Shown here: one piece after another, positions 7,243-16,238 of the stretch
Layout of the letters: the number at the start of each line of letters is the position of its first letter
Numbering within the stretch: the first letter of the stretch is position 1
NCBI RefSeq assembly: GCF_024137025.1
Contig: NZ_JAMYJR010000026.1
Coordinates: 62,001 to 126,000 of the forward strand
Direction: 5' to 3'
Source: Paractinoplanes aksuensis
Lineage (GTDB): Bacteria > Actinomycetota > Actinomycetes > Mycobacteriales > Micromonosporaceae
DNA length: 64,000 nucleotides
The notes under the pieces: model-generated
What the model was told of the DNA's origin: nothing
Database searches by the model: none
Seen by the model: the letters and a program-made list of their open reading frames with translations, nothing else
Translations under genes and position numbers: made by a program

Positions 7243-8451
7243 GTGTTGAAGTCACGCCGCGGTCTCCTAGCCGCCGGCCTAGCGGTTGCCGTGGTCGGCG
7301 CCATCGGCGTCGTTTCTACGGTGAGTGCGGGCGCCGACCAGATCGCGAGCCCGCCTGAGGTGAGTGCGAGTGCGGCCGCGGGGGGCGCCGACGACTCGCC
7401 TGATGCCGAGAGCGACGAGAGTCCCGACGCCGACGCGGTGGTGGCCGGCGCCGCGCAAGCGATTGCGCCGCCGCCGACGCTGCCCTGGGGCGACAAGCCC
7501 AAGCGGATCAAGAAGGGCCGCGCCGGCGCCACCAGCAAGACCCTGAAGGCCGAGGGCCTGTCGGCCGCCGCGCCCGACGCGAGCGGTTCGCTCGTGCCGC
7601 GGCCCCGGTACGGCCCGAAGGGGCGCAGCGGCGGCAAGGCCGGCGTGATCCGCACCGAGCAGACCGAAGCCGTGCCGCCGAAGCCGGTGGGCCTGAAGGC
7701 CGCCGACAGCAACGTCAAGTACCTCTACAACGTGGGCTCGCAAGGCGCCGACACCGCGGGTGTCTTCGCCAACGTCACCATCGGCAAGCCCGATCTCGAC
7801 CGGCTCGACTTCCACTCGCTGGCCGAGGTCGCGCTCCAGTCGAAGGACGGTAAGCAGATCGTCGAGATCGGCTGGACGGTCGACCGCCTGGTCAATGGGG
7901 ACGACGACCCGCACCTGTTCGTCTTCCACTGGATCAACGGCGAGCCGACCTGTTACAACAAGTGCGGCTTCGTCCAGTCGAGCAGCACCATCAAGCCGGG
8001 CGACACCCTCACGTACGGCGTCACCAAGAAGTTCGGCATTCAGTACGTCAAGAACGCCTGGTGGGTCGCGTACGACACCGAGTGGGTCGGGTACTTCCCC
8101 GAGAGCATCTGGAACGACAAGGGCATCGAGTTCAAGCGCTCCGGTCTGCTCCAGGTATTCGGCGAGGTCGCCGCCGGTCGTGACTTCCCGTGCGGCACCG
8201 GCATGGGCAACGGCACCATCCCCGAGAAGGACACCGCGGCTCGGTTCTCGAGCGTCGGTTACGTCGACGGCCCGCCGGTCGACCTGTACATGCGCCCCGA
8301 GATTCCGAACACCAAGGCCGGCGAGGCCCCGTTCTTCAAGGTGATCGCGGCCAAGGACACGACGGTCGACCCGCCCGTCGACTCGAAGCGCTCGTTCCGT
8401 TACGGCGGCCCGTCCAAGCCCGATTCGTACTGCAAAAAGCCTGAGAGCTGA
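7243..8451 (+). CDS. Secreted neprosin-family glutamic peptidase
   Basis: A 402-residue exported protein. I start it at GTG 7243 (GAGGA upstream), which places a normal signal peptide (basic start, then AGLAVAVVGAIGVV, then SAGA) at the N-terminus. An ATG at 7162 would add 27 residues. Residues ~35-150 are an Ala/Pro/Lys-rich propeptide-like stretch, and residues ~155-400 match the neprosin (DUF239) domain: GADTAGVFANVTIG, IVEIGWTV, LFVFHWINGEPTCYN, WVGYFPESIW and LQVFGEVAA. The two family-conserved catalytic glutamates correspond to Glu208 (VEIGW) and Glu308 (FGEVA). Neprosin from Nepenthes cleaves after proline, and a similar extracellular proline-directed peptidase is plausible here. It stands alone with its own terminator. 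Confidence 0.85.
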   Translation: MLKSRRGLLAAGLAVAVVGAIGVVSTVSAGADQIASPPEVSASAAAGGADDSPDAESDESPDADAVVAGAAQAIAPPPTLPWGDKPKRIKKGRAGATSKTLKAEGLSAAAPDASGSLVPRPRYGPKGRSGGKAGVIRTEQTEAVPPKPVGLKAADSNVKYLYNVGSQGADTAGVFANVTIGKPDLDRLDFHSLAEVALQSKDGKQIVEIGWTVDRLVNGDDDPHLFVFHWINGEPTCYNKCGFVQSSSTIKPGDTLTYGVTKKFGIQYVKNAWWVAYDTEWVGYFPESIWNDKGIEFKRSGLLQVFGEVAAGRDFPCGTGMGNGTIPEKDTAARFSSVGYVDGPPVDLYMRPEIPNTKAGEAPFFKVIAAKDTTVDPPVDSKRSFRYGGPSKPDSYCKKPES

Positions 8452-8460
8452 CATGTGACG

Positions 8461-8495
8461 CGATGCCCGGTCCCGGCGAGGGGGACCGGGCATCG
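8461..8495 (+). terminator. Intrinsic terminator after the neprosin-like gene
   Basis: A perfect 14-bp stem (arms 8461-8474 and 8482-8495, CGATGCCCGGTCCC and its complement) with a 7-base loop, nine bases after the stop codon, followed by a T-containing stretch (TTCTGTT). Confidence 0.85.
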
Positions 8496-8578
8496 TTCTG
8501 TTCCGGGCCCGGTCGAACCGAGTTCACCATTGCGGTGTACAACGTGGTGGCGGATCGAGGTCGGGAGGGCGGGCGCGC

Positions 8579-9100
8579 ATGAGGCGACGGGTGAGCCCCG
8601 ACGAAGAGTTGATGACCGCGCTCTACACCGAGCACTACGCGGTTCTGCTCAGCTTCGTCCTGCGCTACGTGCACGACCGGCACCGAGCCGAAGACCTGGT
8701 GCAAGAGACCCTGTTGCGGGCCTGGAAACACATCGACCACCTCGATCCCGACCCCGGCCGCACCCGCTCCTACCTGCTGACCATCGCCCGCAACGTGGTC
8801 ACCAACGCGTGGCGGGCCGAGCAGCGCCGTCCCCACCTGGTGGCCGACGAGGCCGCGGTCAACGCGATGCCGTCGGCCGACAACGTCGACCGGATGGTCG
8901 AGGGCTGGCTGGTGGCCGAGGCGATCGAGCGGCTCTCGGCCGACCACCAAGCCGTGGTCCGGGCCATGTATTACGAGGGGCAGAGCGTGGCCGACGCCGC
9001 TCGCCAGCTCTCGGTGCCGGAGGGCACGGTCAAGTCCCGGGCCTATTACGCGGTGCGGGCCTTGCGCACAGTGTTCGAAGAGATGGGGGTGCTGCGGTGA
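8579..9100 (+). CDS. ECF-family RNA polymerase sigma factor
   Basis: A 173-residue group 4 sigma factor. Region 2 spans about residues 12-80 (YTEHYAVLLSFVLRYVHDRHRAEDLVQETLLRAWK), with the family-typical DLVQE segment. Region 4 spans about 115-168, with an HTH of the form SVADAARQLSVPEGTVKSRAYYAVRAL. There is no extra C-terminal domain. The next gene overlaps by four bases (GTGA) and encodes a zinc-finger anti-sigma factor, so the pair is a self-contained switch responding to an envelope or redox signal. Sequence features resemble the SigK/SigL-type subgroup, but I cannot place it precisely. Confidence 0.92.
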   Translation: MRRRVSPDEELMTALYTEHYAVLLSFVLRYVHDRHRAEDLVQETLLRAWKHIDHLDPDPGRTRSYLLTIARNVVTNAWRAEQRRPHLVADEAAVNAMPSADNVDRMVEGWLVAEAIERLSADHQAVVRAMYYEGQSVADAARQLSVPEGTVKSRAYYAVRALRTVFEEMGVLR

Positions 9101-9813
9101 GCACCGACCACGATGAGCTGCACCGTCTGCTCGGCGGCTACCTGCTGGGCGGCCTCGACGAGACGGACACCGACCGGCTCGACGCCCACCTGCGCGACTG
9201 CGACCGCTGCCGTGACGAGCTCGACCGGCTGGCCGCCGTGCCCGAGCTGCTGCGCCGCCTGCCCGAGGCCGAGCGGGCCGATGATGACGACGACGTCGCC
9301 GCCGCGCCGATAAGCATGTCGGCCCGCCCGAGCCAGGCCAACATCGACGGCCTGCTGCGGCGCATGCGGGCCGAGCGTTCCCGGCAGAGCCGCATGGCCG
9401 GTTTCCGCTGGCTGGCCGCCGCAGCCGTGGTGCTGGTGGCGGTGGCCGTCGGGATCGGGGTGCTGCGCGGCAGCCGTGAGGAACGGCAGCCGCAGGTGCT
9501 GCCGAGCCCCGAGCTGGTGACCGCGCAGTTCCAGGCGGCCCAGGGCAGCGGCCTGGCCGGCCAGGCGGTGCTGACGCCGAAGACGTGGGGGGTCTCGGTC
9601 TCGCTCGATGTCAGCAAGCTCACCGGGGACGGCCCGTTCCACTGCCATGTCCGTGGATCGTCCGGGCAGGTCGAGCAGGCGATGGTGTGGGGACCGACCC
9701 CGAGCGGCAACGCCAAGGTGATCGGGGCCAGCTCGATCCAGCTGCGCAACGTGCAGCGGATCGAGGTGCAGGACGGCGCCGGCCACCTCCTGGGTACGGC
9801 CGACGTCGATTAA
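9097..9813 (+). CDS. Membrane zinc-finger anti-sigma factor (RskA-like)
   Basis: A 238-residue partner of the upstream sigma factor. The N-terminus carries a ZAS-type zinc-binding motif HLRDCDRCRDEL (His-x3-Cys-x2-Cys) preceded by a further His. One transmembrane helix (WLAAAAVVLVAVAVGIGVL, about residues 107-125) is followed by an extracytoplasmic domain like that of RskA proteins (WGVSVSLDVSKLTGDGPFHC...GTADV). The GTG start overlaps the sigma gene stop. Release of the sigma factor by signal-driven proteolysis is the usual scheme for this family. Its 3' end overlaps the convergent permease gene by four bases. Confidence 0.88.
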   Translation: MSTDHDELHRLLGGYLLGGLDETDTDRLDAHLRDCDRCRDELDRLAAVPELLRRLPEAERADDDDDVAAAPISMSARPSQANIDGLLRRMRAERSRQSRMAGFRWLAAAAVVLVAVAVGIGVLRGSREERQPQVLPSPELVTAQFQAAQGSGLAGQAVLTPKTWGVSVSLDVSKLTGDGPFHCHVRGSSGQVEQAMVWGPTPSGNAKVIGASSIQLRNVQRIEVQDGAGHLLGTADVD

Positions 9814-10823
9814 GTCACCCTTCGCAGCCGTACGAGATAGGTCTGGGCCACCACGACCAGGGCCAGGAACGTACCGCTGATGACCTGTTGCCAGTTGCTG
9901 TTGACGTTGCCGACCTGGTTGATCAGGTTCTGGATCACGCCGAGCAGCAGCACCCCGGCGATCGTCCCGGCGATGGTGCCGGCGCCCCCGGTCAGCAGTG
10001 TCCCGCCGATGACGACGGCGGCGATCGCGTCCAGCTCCATGCCGGTGCCGAGCACGGTCACGCCCGAGCCCAGTTTGGCCGCGTTGATCGCCCCGGCCAG
10101 ACCGGCCAGCAGACCGGAAAGAACGTAGACCCAGACTTTTGTACGCCGGACCGGCACTCCCATCAGGCTGGCCGCGTCCTCGCTGCCGCCCACCGCGTAG
10201 ACCGACGCCCCGAACCGGCTGCGCGCCAGCACCACCAGGCCGATCACGACCAGCGCCGCGACCAGCCACACCTGGTAGCCGATGTCGAGGAACGAGCCGT
10301 TGCCGAGCTTGCGGAATGCGTCGTTCCGCACCAGATAGGTGTCCGAGCCCTCGGAACTGATCGCCCGCATGAGTCCCCGGGCGCCGAGCAGCGCGGCCAG
10401 TGTCACGATGAAAGGCGCCATTCTCGTGTACGCGATGAGGAGCCCATTGACCACGCCGATCGTCCCGCACACAGCCAGGGGCAGCAGGAACGCAGCCAGG
10501 ATCCCGTACTGCGAGGCCCAGGCGGCCAGCACGCCCCCGAGCACGTAGAGCGACCCCACCGACAGGTCGATGCCGCCCGTGATGATCACAAAGGTCATGC
10601 CCAGCGCGATCAGCATCGGCGGCGCGGCCGCGACCAGGATGGTGGCCGTGTTGTCGAGGCTGCGGAAGTTGGGGAACGTGGCCAGCGCGATCAGCACGAC
10701 GACGATCAGCACGGCCGGAGCGCCCTGCCGCTGCACGGTGCCGACGATCCGGTCGGTGCGCTCGGCCTTGCGGACGTCCTCGACCACGATCGCTGAAGGC
10801 TCCGATGCGAGTCCCATGGTCAT
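9810..10823 (-). CDS. yjfF: Sugar ABC transporter permease, YjfF-like
   Basis: A 337-residue BPD_transp_2 permease with about 8-10 membrane segments, including IALGMTFVIITGGIDLSVGSL and the C-terminal ELDAIAAVVIGGTLLTGGAGT. It resembles E. coli YjfF more than RbsC, especially in YAVGGSEDAASLMGVPV. Last gene of the furanose importer cluster. The ATG at 10823 overlaps the stop of the preceding permease (ATGA) and has a GAGAGGAAG ribosome site. It should pair with the next permease as a heterodimer. Confidence 0.88.
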   Translation of the reverse strand: MTMGLASEPSAIVVEDVRKAERTDRIVGTVQRQGAPAVLIVVVLIALATFPNFRSLDNTATILVAAAPPMLIALGMTFVIITGGIDLSVGSLYVLGGVLAAWASQYGILAAFLLPLAVCGTIGVVNGLLIAYTRMAPFIVTLAALLGARGLMRAISSEGSDTYLVRNDAFRKLGNGSFLDIGYQVWLVAALVVIGLVVLARSRFGASVYAVGGSEDAASLMGVPVRRTKVWVYVLSGLLAGLAGAINAAKLGSGVTVLGTGMELDAIAAVVIGGTLLTGGAGTIAGTIAGVLLLGVIQNLINQVGNVNSNWQQVISGTFLALVVVAQTYLVRLRRVT

Positions 10824-11788
10824 CGGGTCTTCCTCTCTCGGGCCACGTAGACCGCGACCAGGATGATCACGGCCTGCACCATCTCGGTCGTGGACGGCTG
10901 CAGGTTGTGCTTGATCATCGTGGCGATGACCAGTTGCATGAGCAGGGCGCCGGCCACGGTGCCCAGCACGCGGACCTTGCCGCCGGTGAGCGGGGTGCCG
11001 CCGACGACCACGGCGGTGATCGCCGACAGCTCGATCAGCAGCCCCACCGAGGAGGCGTCACTGGACTGGATGCGGGCCACCGAGAGCAGGCCGGCGATCG
11101 AGGCGAGCACCGCGCACACCACGTAGACGGTGATCAGCACCCGCTTGACCGGCAGACCGGCCAGTTCGGCGGCGGGCCGGTTGCCACCGATGGCCAGCAG
11201 CCGGCGGCCGAACACCGTGCGGCGGATGACGAACCCGACCACCAGCACCAGGACCGCAGCGACCCAGACCAGCACCGGGATGCCGAGCAGGTCGCCCGAG
11301 CCCAGGTAGAGGAAGTCCTGGTTGCGGATGTCGACGAGCTTGCCCTCGCTGATGACCACGGCCAGCCCGCGGCCGCCGACGAACAGGGCCAGCGTGGCCA
11401 CGATCGGTTGCAGCCCGACCTTGGCCACCAGAATGCCGTTGATCAGGCCGACCGCGACCCCGGCCAGCAGCGCGACCAGGACGGCGGCGATCACGCCGTA
11501 CCCGAGATAGAGCGGGATGAAGGCGGCGGCCAGGGCCATCACCGAGCCGACCGAGAGGTCGATGCCCTCGGTGCCGATCACCAGCGCCATGCCGAGGGCC
11601 ACGATCACGATCGGCGCGACCTGGATCAGCTGGATGCGCAGGTTGCTCCAGGTCGCGAAGTACGGCGTGAAGAAGATGTTGTAGACGACGAGCAGGACGA
11701 TCGCGGCGTACACCCCGTACTTGGGCAGCCAGGTCTTGATCTTGGCGGAGTCGACGACGGGCCGGGCGGCCACCGTTTCCGTGCTCAC
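10820..11788 (-). CDS. ytfT: Sugar ABC transporter permease, YtfT-like
   Basis: A 322-residue BPD_transp_2 permease. IVALGMALVIGTEGIDLSVGSVMAL, LQPIVATLALFVGGRGLA and ELSAITAVVVGGTPLTGGK track E. coli YtfT, the first permease of the galactofuranose importer. The GTG start at 11788 overlaps the stop of the ATPase gene (GTGA). Two different permeases in one cluster are the hallmark of the YtfQ-R-T-YjfF system, since ribose-type importers usually have only one. Confidence 0.88.
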   Translation of the reverse strand: MSTETVAARPVVDSAKIKTWLPKYGVYAAIVLLVVYNIFFTPYFATWSNLRIQLIQVAPIVIVALGMALVIGTEGIDLSVGSVMALAAAFIPLYLGYGVIAAVLVALLAGVAVGLINGILVAKVGLQPIVATLALFVGGRGLAVVISEGKLVDIRNQDFLYLGSGDLLGIPVLVWVAAVLVLVVGFVIRRTVFGRRLLAIGGNRPAAELAGLPVKRVLITVYVVCAVLASIAGLLSVARIQSSDASSVGLLIELSAITAVVVGGTPLTGGKVRVLGTVAGALLMQLVIATMIKHNLQPSTTEMVQAVIILVAVYVARERKTR

Positions 11789-13302
11789 GGGTGGGCCTCC
11801 GTTGCGATGGTCGCCATCAGGTCCTCGGTGGTCACGTCGGCGCCGGTCAGGGTGCCGACCACGACACCGTCGCGCAGCACCACCACCCGGTCCGAGCCCT
11901 CGACCAGCTCCTCGGCGTCGGACGAGACCAGCACCACGCCCAGCCCCTCGGCCGCCAGTTCGTCGATCAGCGACTGGACCTCGGCCTTGGCGCCGACGTC
12001 GATGCCGCGGGTCGGCTCGTCGAGCAGCAGCACCTTGGGGTCGGTGGCGAGCAGCCGGGCCAGCAGCACCTTTTGCTGATTGCCGCCGGAGAGGTCGCCG
12101 ACGGCCTGGTCGGGGCTGGACGCCTTGATACGCAGCCGTTCGATGTAGCGGTCGACGATCTCGTCGACCTTGCCGTCCGAGACGAAGCCGAACCGGGAGA
12201 CGCGGGGGAGCACGGCCAGGGCGATGTTCTCGCGCACCGACAGCCCGGGGACGATGCCCTCGGCCTTGCGGTCCTCGGGCTGCACGGCGATGCCGAACTC
12301 CACGGCCCGTACGGGCGTGGGCTTCTTCAGGTCCTGGCCGTCGACCTGGATGTCGCCGCTGTCCAGGTGGTAGGCGCCGCCGATGGCCTTGATCGTCTCG
12401 CTGCGGCCGGCGCCGAGCAGCCCACCCAGCCCCACGACCTCGCCCGGCCGCACGTCGAAGCTGACGTCGTGCAGCTTGTGGCGGCTGTTCAGCTCGCTCA
12501 CCCGCAGCACGGGCGCTGCCTCGGTGTCGCCGGTGGCCGTGCCGGAGAAGGCGGTCGCACCCTCGCGGCGTACTTCGGCCATGTCGCGACCGAGCATGAG
12601 CGAGACCAGTTTGATGCGCTCCAGGTCGGCGAGCTTGCCGGTGTGCACGAGCTTGCCGTCGCGCAGAATCGTCACCGCGTCGCAGATCTGATACAGCTCG
12701 TCGAGCCGGTGACTGACGTACACGATGCCGATGCCGCGCGCGTGCAGATCGCGGATGACCCCGAACAGGGTCTGCACCTCGCGTGGCTCGAGCGACGACG
12801 TGGGCTCGTCCATGATGACGACCTTGGCGTCGATCATCACGGCCCGGGCCAGCGCGACCATCTGCTGCGCGCCGAGGGCGAGTGTGCCCAGCCGGCGCCG
12901 GACGTCCGCGGTGACGCCGTACCCGGTGAGGATCTCGCGGGCCTCGCGGTCCATCCGCTTGCGGTCGATCAGGCCGAGGCGGGTGCGCGGTTCGCGGCCG
13001 AGGAAGAGGTTCTGGGCCACGCTCATCAGCGGGACGAGGTTGACCTCTTGATAGATGGTCGAGATGCCGGCCTGCTGGGCGTCCATCGGGGTGCCGAACC
13101 GGGCCGGTTGATCCTGGTAGCGGAGCTCGCCCCCGTCGGGTTGGTAGACCCCGGTCAGCACCTTGATCAAAGTGGACTTGCCCGCGCCGTTCTCGCCGAC
13201 GAGCGCGTGCACCTCGCCCGGTTGCAGGGTGAAGGAGACCTGGTCGAGGGCGCGCACGCCCGGAAATATCTTCGAGACGTCGTTGACTTCCAGCAACGCC
13301 AT
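11785..13302 (-). CDS. ytfR: Sugar ABC transporter ATPase with two nucleotide-binding domains, YtfR-like
   Basis: A 505-residue cytoplasmic ATPase of the RbsA/MglA type. In the first domain Walker A is GENGAGKST (36-44) and Walker B is VVIMDEPTSSLE, with a weak signature region LALGAQQMVALAR. The second domain has a degenerate Walker A (GGLLGAGRSE), a canonical signature LSGGNQQKVLLAR and Walker B VLLLDEPTRGID, so only one site is fully consensus, as is usual in this family. ATG 13302 has a GGAGGAG ribosome site. A strong hairpin at 13325-13358 separates it from the upstream GH2 gene. Confidence 0.92.
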   Translation of the reverse strand: MALLEVNDVSKIFPGVRALDQVSFTLQPGEVHALVGENGAGKSTLIKVLTGVYQPDGGELRYQDQPARFGTPMDAQQAGISTIYQEVNLVPLMSVAQNLFLGREPRTRLGLIDRKRMDREAREILTGYGVTADVRRRLGTLALGAQQMVALARAVMIDAKVVIMDEPTSSLEPREVQTLFGVIRDLHARGIGIVYVSHRLDELYQICDAVTILRDGKLVHTGKLADLERIKLVSLMLGRDMAEVRREGATAFSGTATGDTEAAPVLRVSELNSRHKLHDVSFDVRPGEVVGLGGLLGAGRSETIKAIGGAYHLDSGDIQVDGQDLKKPTPVRAVEFGIAVQPEDRKAEGIVPGLSVRENIALAVLPRVSRFGFVSDGKVDEIVDRYIERLRIKASSPDQAVGDLSGGNQQKVLLARLLATDPKVLLLDEPTRGIDVGAKAEVQSLIDELAAEGLGVVLVSSDAEELVEGSDRVVVLRDGVVVGTLTGADVTTEDLMATIATEAHP

Positions 13303-13324
13303 TCAGTTCTCCTCCGTACCGGGG

Positions 13325-13358
13325 CCGGGCCGGGTGATCAGGGCACCACCCGGCCCGG
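13325..13358 (-). terminator. Intercistronic hairpin between the GH2 and ATPase genes
   Basis: A perfect 12-bp G/C stem (arms 13325-13336 and 13347-13358, CCGGGCCGGGTG and its complement) with a 10-base loop, 11 bases after the GH2 stop. No T-run follows on the minus strand, so it may be a partial terminator or an mRNA-stabilising element that sets different levels for the enzyme and the transporter. Confidence 0.65.
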
Positions 13359-13369
13359 CTGCTCTCGCG

Positions 13370-16111
13370 CTACCCCAGTGGGGCAGCGTTGTTCCAGGTG
13401 GCATCGGCGTTGTAGCTGCCGGTGCCGTCCCACGTGTTGCCACCGCCGTTGGTGGCGATGTAGACGGCTTCGGCGTAGTGCCGCCAGAAGTAGCCGGGGT
13501 AGTTGATCGATTCGAGCGAGACGTTGCCCGCCCCGCCGTTCAGCGCGGGCTGACCGCAGAAGGTGGCGTCCTGCTGGAACGTCGCCGACCCGTCGTTGGT
13601 CGCCGTCTGCAGGCGGTAGCCGGCGTGCCGCAGGAAGCGGCCCGGGTAGTTGACCGATTCGAACGTGTAGCAACTGTTGTCGGCCAGGCCGGTGCGGACC
13701 GTGAACGTGGCGTCCTGCCGGTCGGTGACCGCACTGCCGGTGGTGATCACGTCGGTGCGGGCCAGGCTGTCCCGGTGCCGCAGGTAGCGGGTGTCGTAGC
13801 CGGGCGTGGTGACCCGGAACGACCGGTTCTGCCCGACGGTCAGGTCGGCCCCGCTGCGCCACAGCGGCGCGCCGACGGCCCAGGTCGCGTCGTCGTTGAA
13901 CGAGCCGCCGGTGCTCGCCTCGACCCACACCTGCTCGGCCCGGTGACGCAGGTAACGGCCGGGGAAGTTGGCCGACTCGAGCGACGTGCCGCCACCGGAG
14001 AGACCGGGCCGGGCACAGAACGTGGCGTCCCCGGCGAAGGAGCCGCCGGTGTTGGCCTCGCGATAGACCTGGGAATTGCGGTGCCGCAGGTATTGACCGG
14101 GGAAGTTGCGCGACTCGAACGAGTAGCAGGCCGCGTTGGACAGGCCCGGGCGCACCCACCAGGTGGCGTCCTGCCGGTCGGTGGTCGCGCTCGCCGTGGT
14201 CAGCACGTCGGTGCGGGCGGCGCCGGCCGCGTGCCGCAGGTAGCGGTTGGTGTAGCCGGGCGTGGTGACCTTGAGTGAGGCCAGCCGGTTGGTCGAGAGC
14301 GTCCCGCCACTGGCCGCGCCCAGCACCCGCAGGTTGACCTCACGGACGCGGGCGAAGTCCATCTTGCGGATCTGCCGGTCGTACGTGAAGAAGCCGTTGA
14401 GCTCCTCCTCGACGTCGGTCGGTTCGGTGTAGACCGAGCCGGACAAGCCGTTGCCGTTGATGAGGTCGACCATCCGGCCCGTGATCTGCACGTAGCGGCT
14501 GGTCAGGGCGTTGGTGTCGGGCAGCCACTCGTACGCGAACTTGCCGCTGGTCGGCCATTCGTGCCCGGCGACGCGCAGGCCCAGACCGCCGTACTCGCCG
14601 TTGACCGCGAAGCGGGTGGCCGTCGGCGGGCGGGTGATGCCCGGACCGACGTACATGTGGTCGTCGATCACGTCGCCGTTGCCCGGGTCGGGGTCGGAGT
14701 CGCAGCAGTTGGAGCCCGAGTTGTGGTTGACCATCCGGGTCGTGTCCCAGCTTTTGACCTCCTCGGCGATGCGGCCGGAGTCGTACTGGCCCCAGCCCTC
14801 GTTGAACGGCACCCACTGGACGATCGACGTGATGCCCTTGTGCTCGTCGACCATCTCCTTGAGCTCTTTCTCGAACCGCGTGCGGCCCACCGCCGACGGC
14901 TCGCGGCCGCTGGCCAGGGCGGGCATGTCCTGCCAGACCATCAGGCCGAGGCGGTCGGCGTGGTAGAACCAGCGGTCGTTCTCGACCTTGATGTGCTTGC
15001 GGACCATGTTGAAGCCGAGCGCCTTCTGCTGCTCCAGATCGAAGCGCAGCGCGGCGTCGGTGGGCGCGGTCGAGATGCCGTCGGGCCAGTAGCCCTGATC
15101 GAGGGTGCCGAGCTGGAAGACGAACTTGCCGTTGAGGGTCGGACGCAGCACGCCGCCGAGCACGGCCTTGCCCAGCGAGCGCATGCCGAAGTAGCCGCCG
15201 ACAGCATCACCGCTAGCCAGGGTCACACGGAGGTCGTACAGGAAGGGATCGTCGGGGCTCCACAAGCGAGCATTGGGCACCGGTACGCGGAACGACGACC
15301 CGACCGTGCCGGTGGCCGAGCCGACGACCGTGCCGTTGGTGAGCACCTGCGCGGTGACCTGCTGGCCGCTCGCGTTGGCGGCCTGCACGACCAGGTCGAG
15401 CCCGCCGGCCGACACGTTGGGAGTGGTGTCGAGGCGGGTGATGCGGGCCGGATTGGTCGGCTCGAGCCACACCGTCTGCCAGATTCCCGAGTACGGCGTG
15501 TACCAGATCCCGCCCCGGCTGAGCCGCTGCTTGCCGACCGGGATGTCCTGGGAGTTGGTCGGGTCCCAGACGCCGACGATGATCTCGTTGCTGCCGCCGC
15601 GCAGGGCATTGGTGATGTCGTACGAGAACTTGTCGTAGCCGCCCTCGTGCGTGCCGAGCAGGGTGCCGTTGACCCACACCTTCGACTGCCAGTCGACGGC
15701 GCCGAAGTTGAGCTGCACGTTCCGGCCCGACCAGCCGGCCGGAATTGTGAACGTGCGCCGGTAGTAGGAGTAGTCCTGTCGCCGCATGATTCCCGAGAGC
15801 GCGCTCTCGATCGGGTACGGCACGAGGATCTCCTCGCCGAGGGTTTGACCCGTCGGCGGGGTGTTGATGTTGGACGCTCCCGCGAACTGCCAGATGCCGT
15901 TGAGGCTCTGCCAGTCGGTGCGGGTGAGTTGGGGACGGGGGTACTCGGGGAGCGGGTTCGTCGTGCTGACCTGGCCCGACCACGGGGTGGTCAGCGGCGG
16001 CGTCTTGGGGACGAACGCCGCGGCCGGTCCGCTGGTCGCGACGAGCGTGCCGGCGGTCGCCGTCAGCGCGGCCACGGCGAGGGCCAGCAGTCTTCGGGGA
16101 TGTGCGGTCAC
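13370..16111 (-). CDS. Secreted GH2 glycoside hydrolase with AbfB (CBM42) domains
   Basis: A 913-residue exported enzyme. I use GTG 16111 (AAGGAGAG upstream), which starts directly at a signal peptide (HPRRLLALAVAALTATAGTLV ending near AAA). Residues ~40-600 form a GH2 catalytic region with a jelly-roll (VDWQSKVWVNGTLLGTHEGG), an immunoglobulin-like domain and a TIM barrel. The acid/base is likely Glu438 (FNEGWGQY) and the nucleophile likely Glu506 (NGEYGGLG). Residues ~605-913 hold two AbfB-type beta-trefoil domains with repeated SFESRNFPGQYLRHR-like units, a fold that binds arabinofuranose side chains. The gene sits between the binding protein and ATPase of a furanose importer, so an exo-acting furanosidase releasing galactofuranose or arabinofuranose is the best guess. 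A plain beta-galactosidase or glucuronidase cannot be excluded. Confidence 0.85.
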   Translation of the reverse strand: MTAHPRRLLALAVAALTATAGTLVATSGPAAAFVPKTPPLTTPWSGQVSTTNPLPEYPRPQLTRTDWQSLNGIWQFAGASNINTPPTGQTLGEEILVPYPIESALSGIMRRQDYSYYRRTFTIPAGWSGRNVQLNFGAVDWQSKVWVNGTLLGTHEGGYDKFSYDITNALRGGSNEIIVGVWDPTNSQDIPVGKQRLSRGGIWYTPYSGIWQTVWLEPTNPARITRLDTTPNVSAGGLDLVVQAANASGQQVTAQVLTNGTVVGSATGTVGSSFRVPVPNARLWSPDDPFLYDLRVTLASGDAVGGYFGMRSLGKAVLGGVLRPTLNGKFVFQLGTLDQGYWPDGISTAPTDAALRFDLEQQKALGFNMVRKHIKVENDRWFYHADRLGLMVWQDMPALASGREPSAVGRTRFEKELKEMVDEHKGITSIVQWVPFNEGWGQYDSGRIAEEVKSWDTTRMVNHNSGSNCCDSDPDPGNGDVIDDHMYVGPGITRPPTATRFAVNGEYGGLGLRVAGHEWPTSGKFAYEWLPDTNALTSRYVQITGRMVDLINGNGLSGSVYTEPTDVEEELNGFFTYDRQIRKMDFARVREVNLRVLGAASGGTLSTNRLASLKVTTPGYTNRYLRHAAGAARTDVLTTASATTDRQDATWWVRPGLSNAACYSFESRNFPGQYLRHRNSQVYREANTGGSFAGDATFCARPGLSGGGTSLESANFPGRYLRHRAEQVWVEASTGGSFNDDATWAVGAPLWRSGADLTVGQNRSFRVTTPGYDTRYLRHRDSLARTDVITTGSAVTDRQDATFTVRTGLADNSCYTFESVNYPGRFLRHAGYRLQTATNDGSATFQQDATFCGQPALNGGAGNVSLESINYPGYFWRHYAEAVYIATNGGGNTWDGTGSYNADATWNNAAPLG

Positions 16112-16206
16112 GTTCTCTCTCCTTCTAAGAAGTGAGCCGTGCGGGGATGCACACATACTGACGTGAACGCACACAGTCAGCAATAGACATGCTTCAATGT
16201 CTGGAC

Positions 16207-16234
16207 GGGCCCGGCGGCCTCGACCGCCGGGCCC
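16207..16234 (-). terminator. Hairpin after the sugar-binding protein gene
   Basis: A perfect 11-bp stem (arms 16207-16217 and 16224-16234, GGGCCCGGCGG and its complement) with a 6-base loop, just after the binding-protein stop at 16239. It would attenuate read-through into the GH2 gene. The remaining sequence up to 16111 probably contains a promoter for GH2. Confidence 0.75.
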
Positions 16235-16238
16235 CTGC

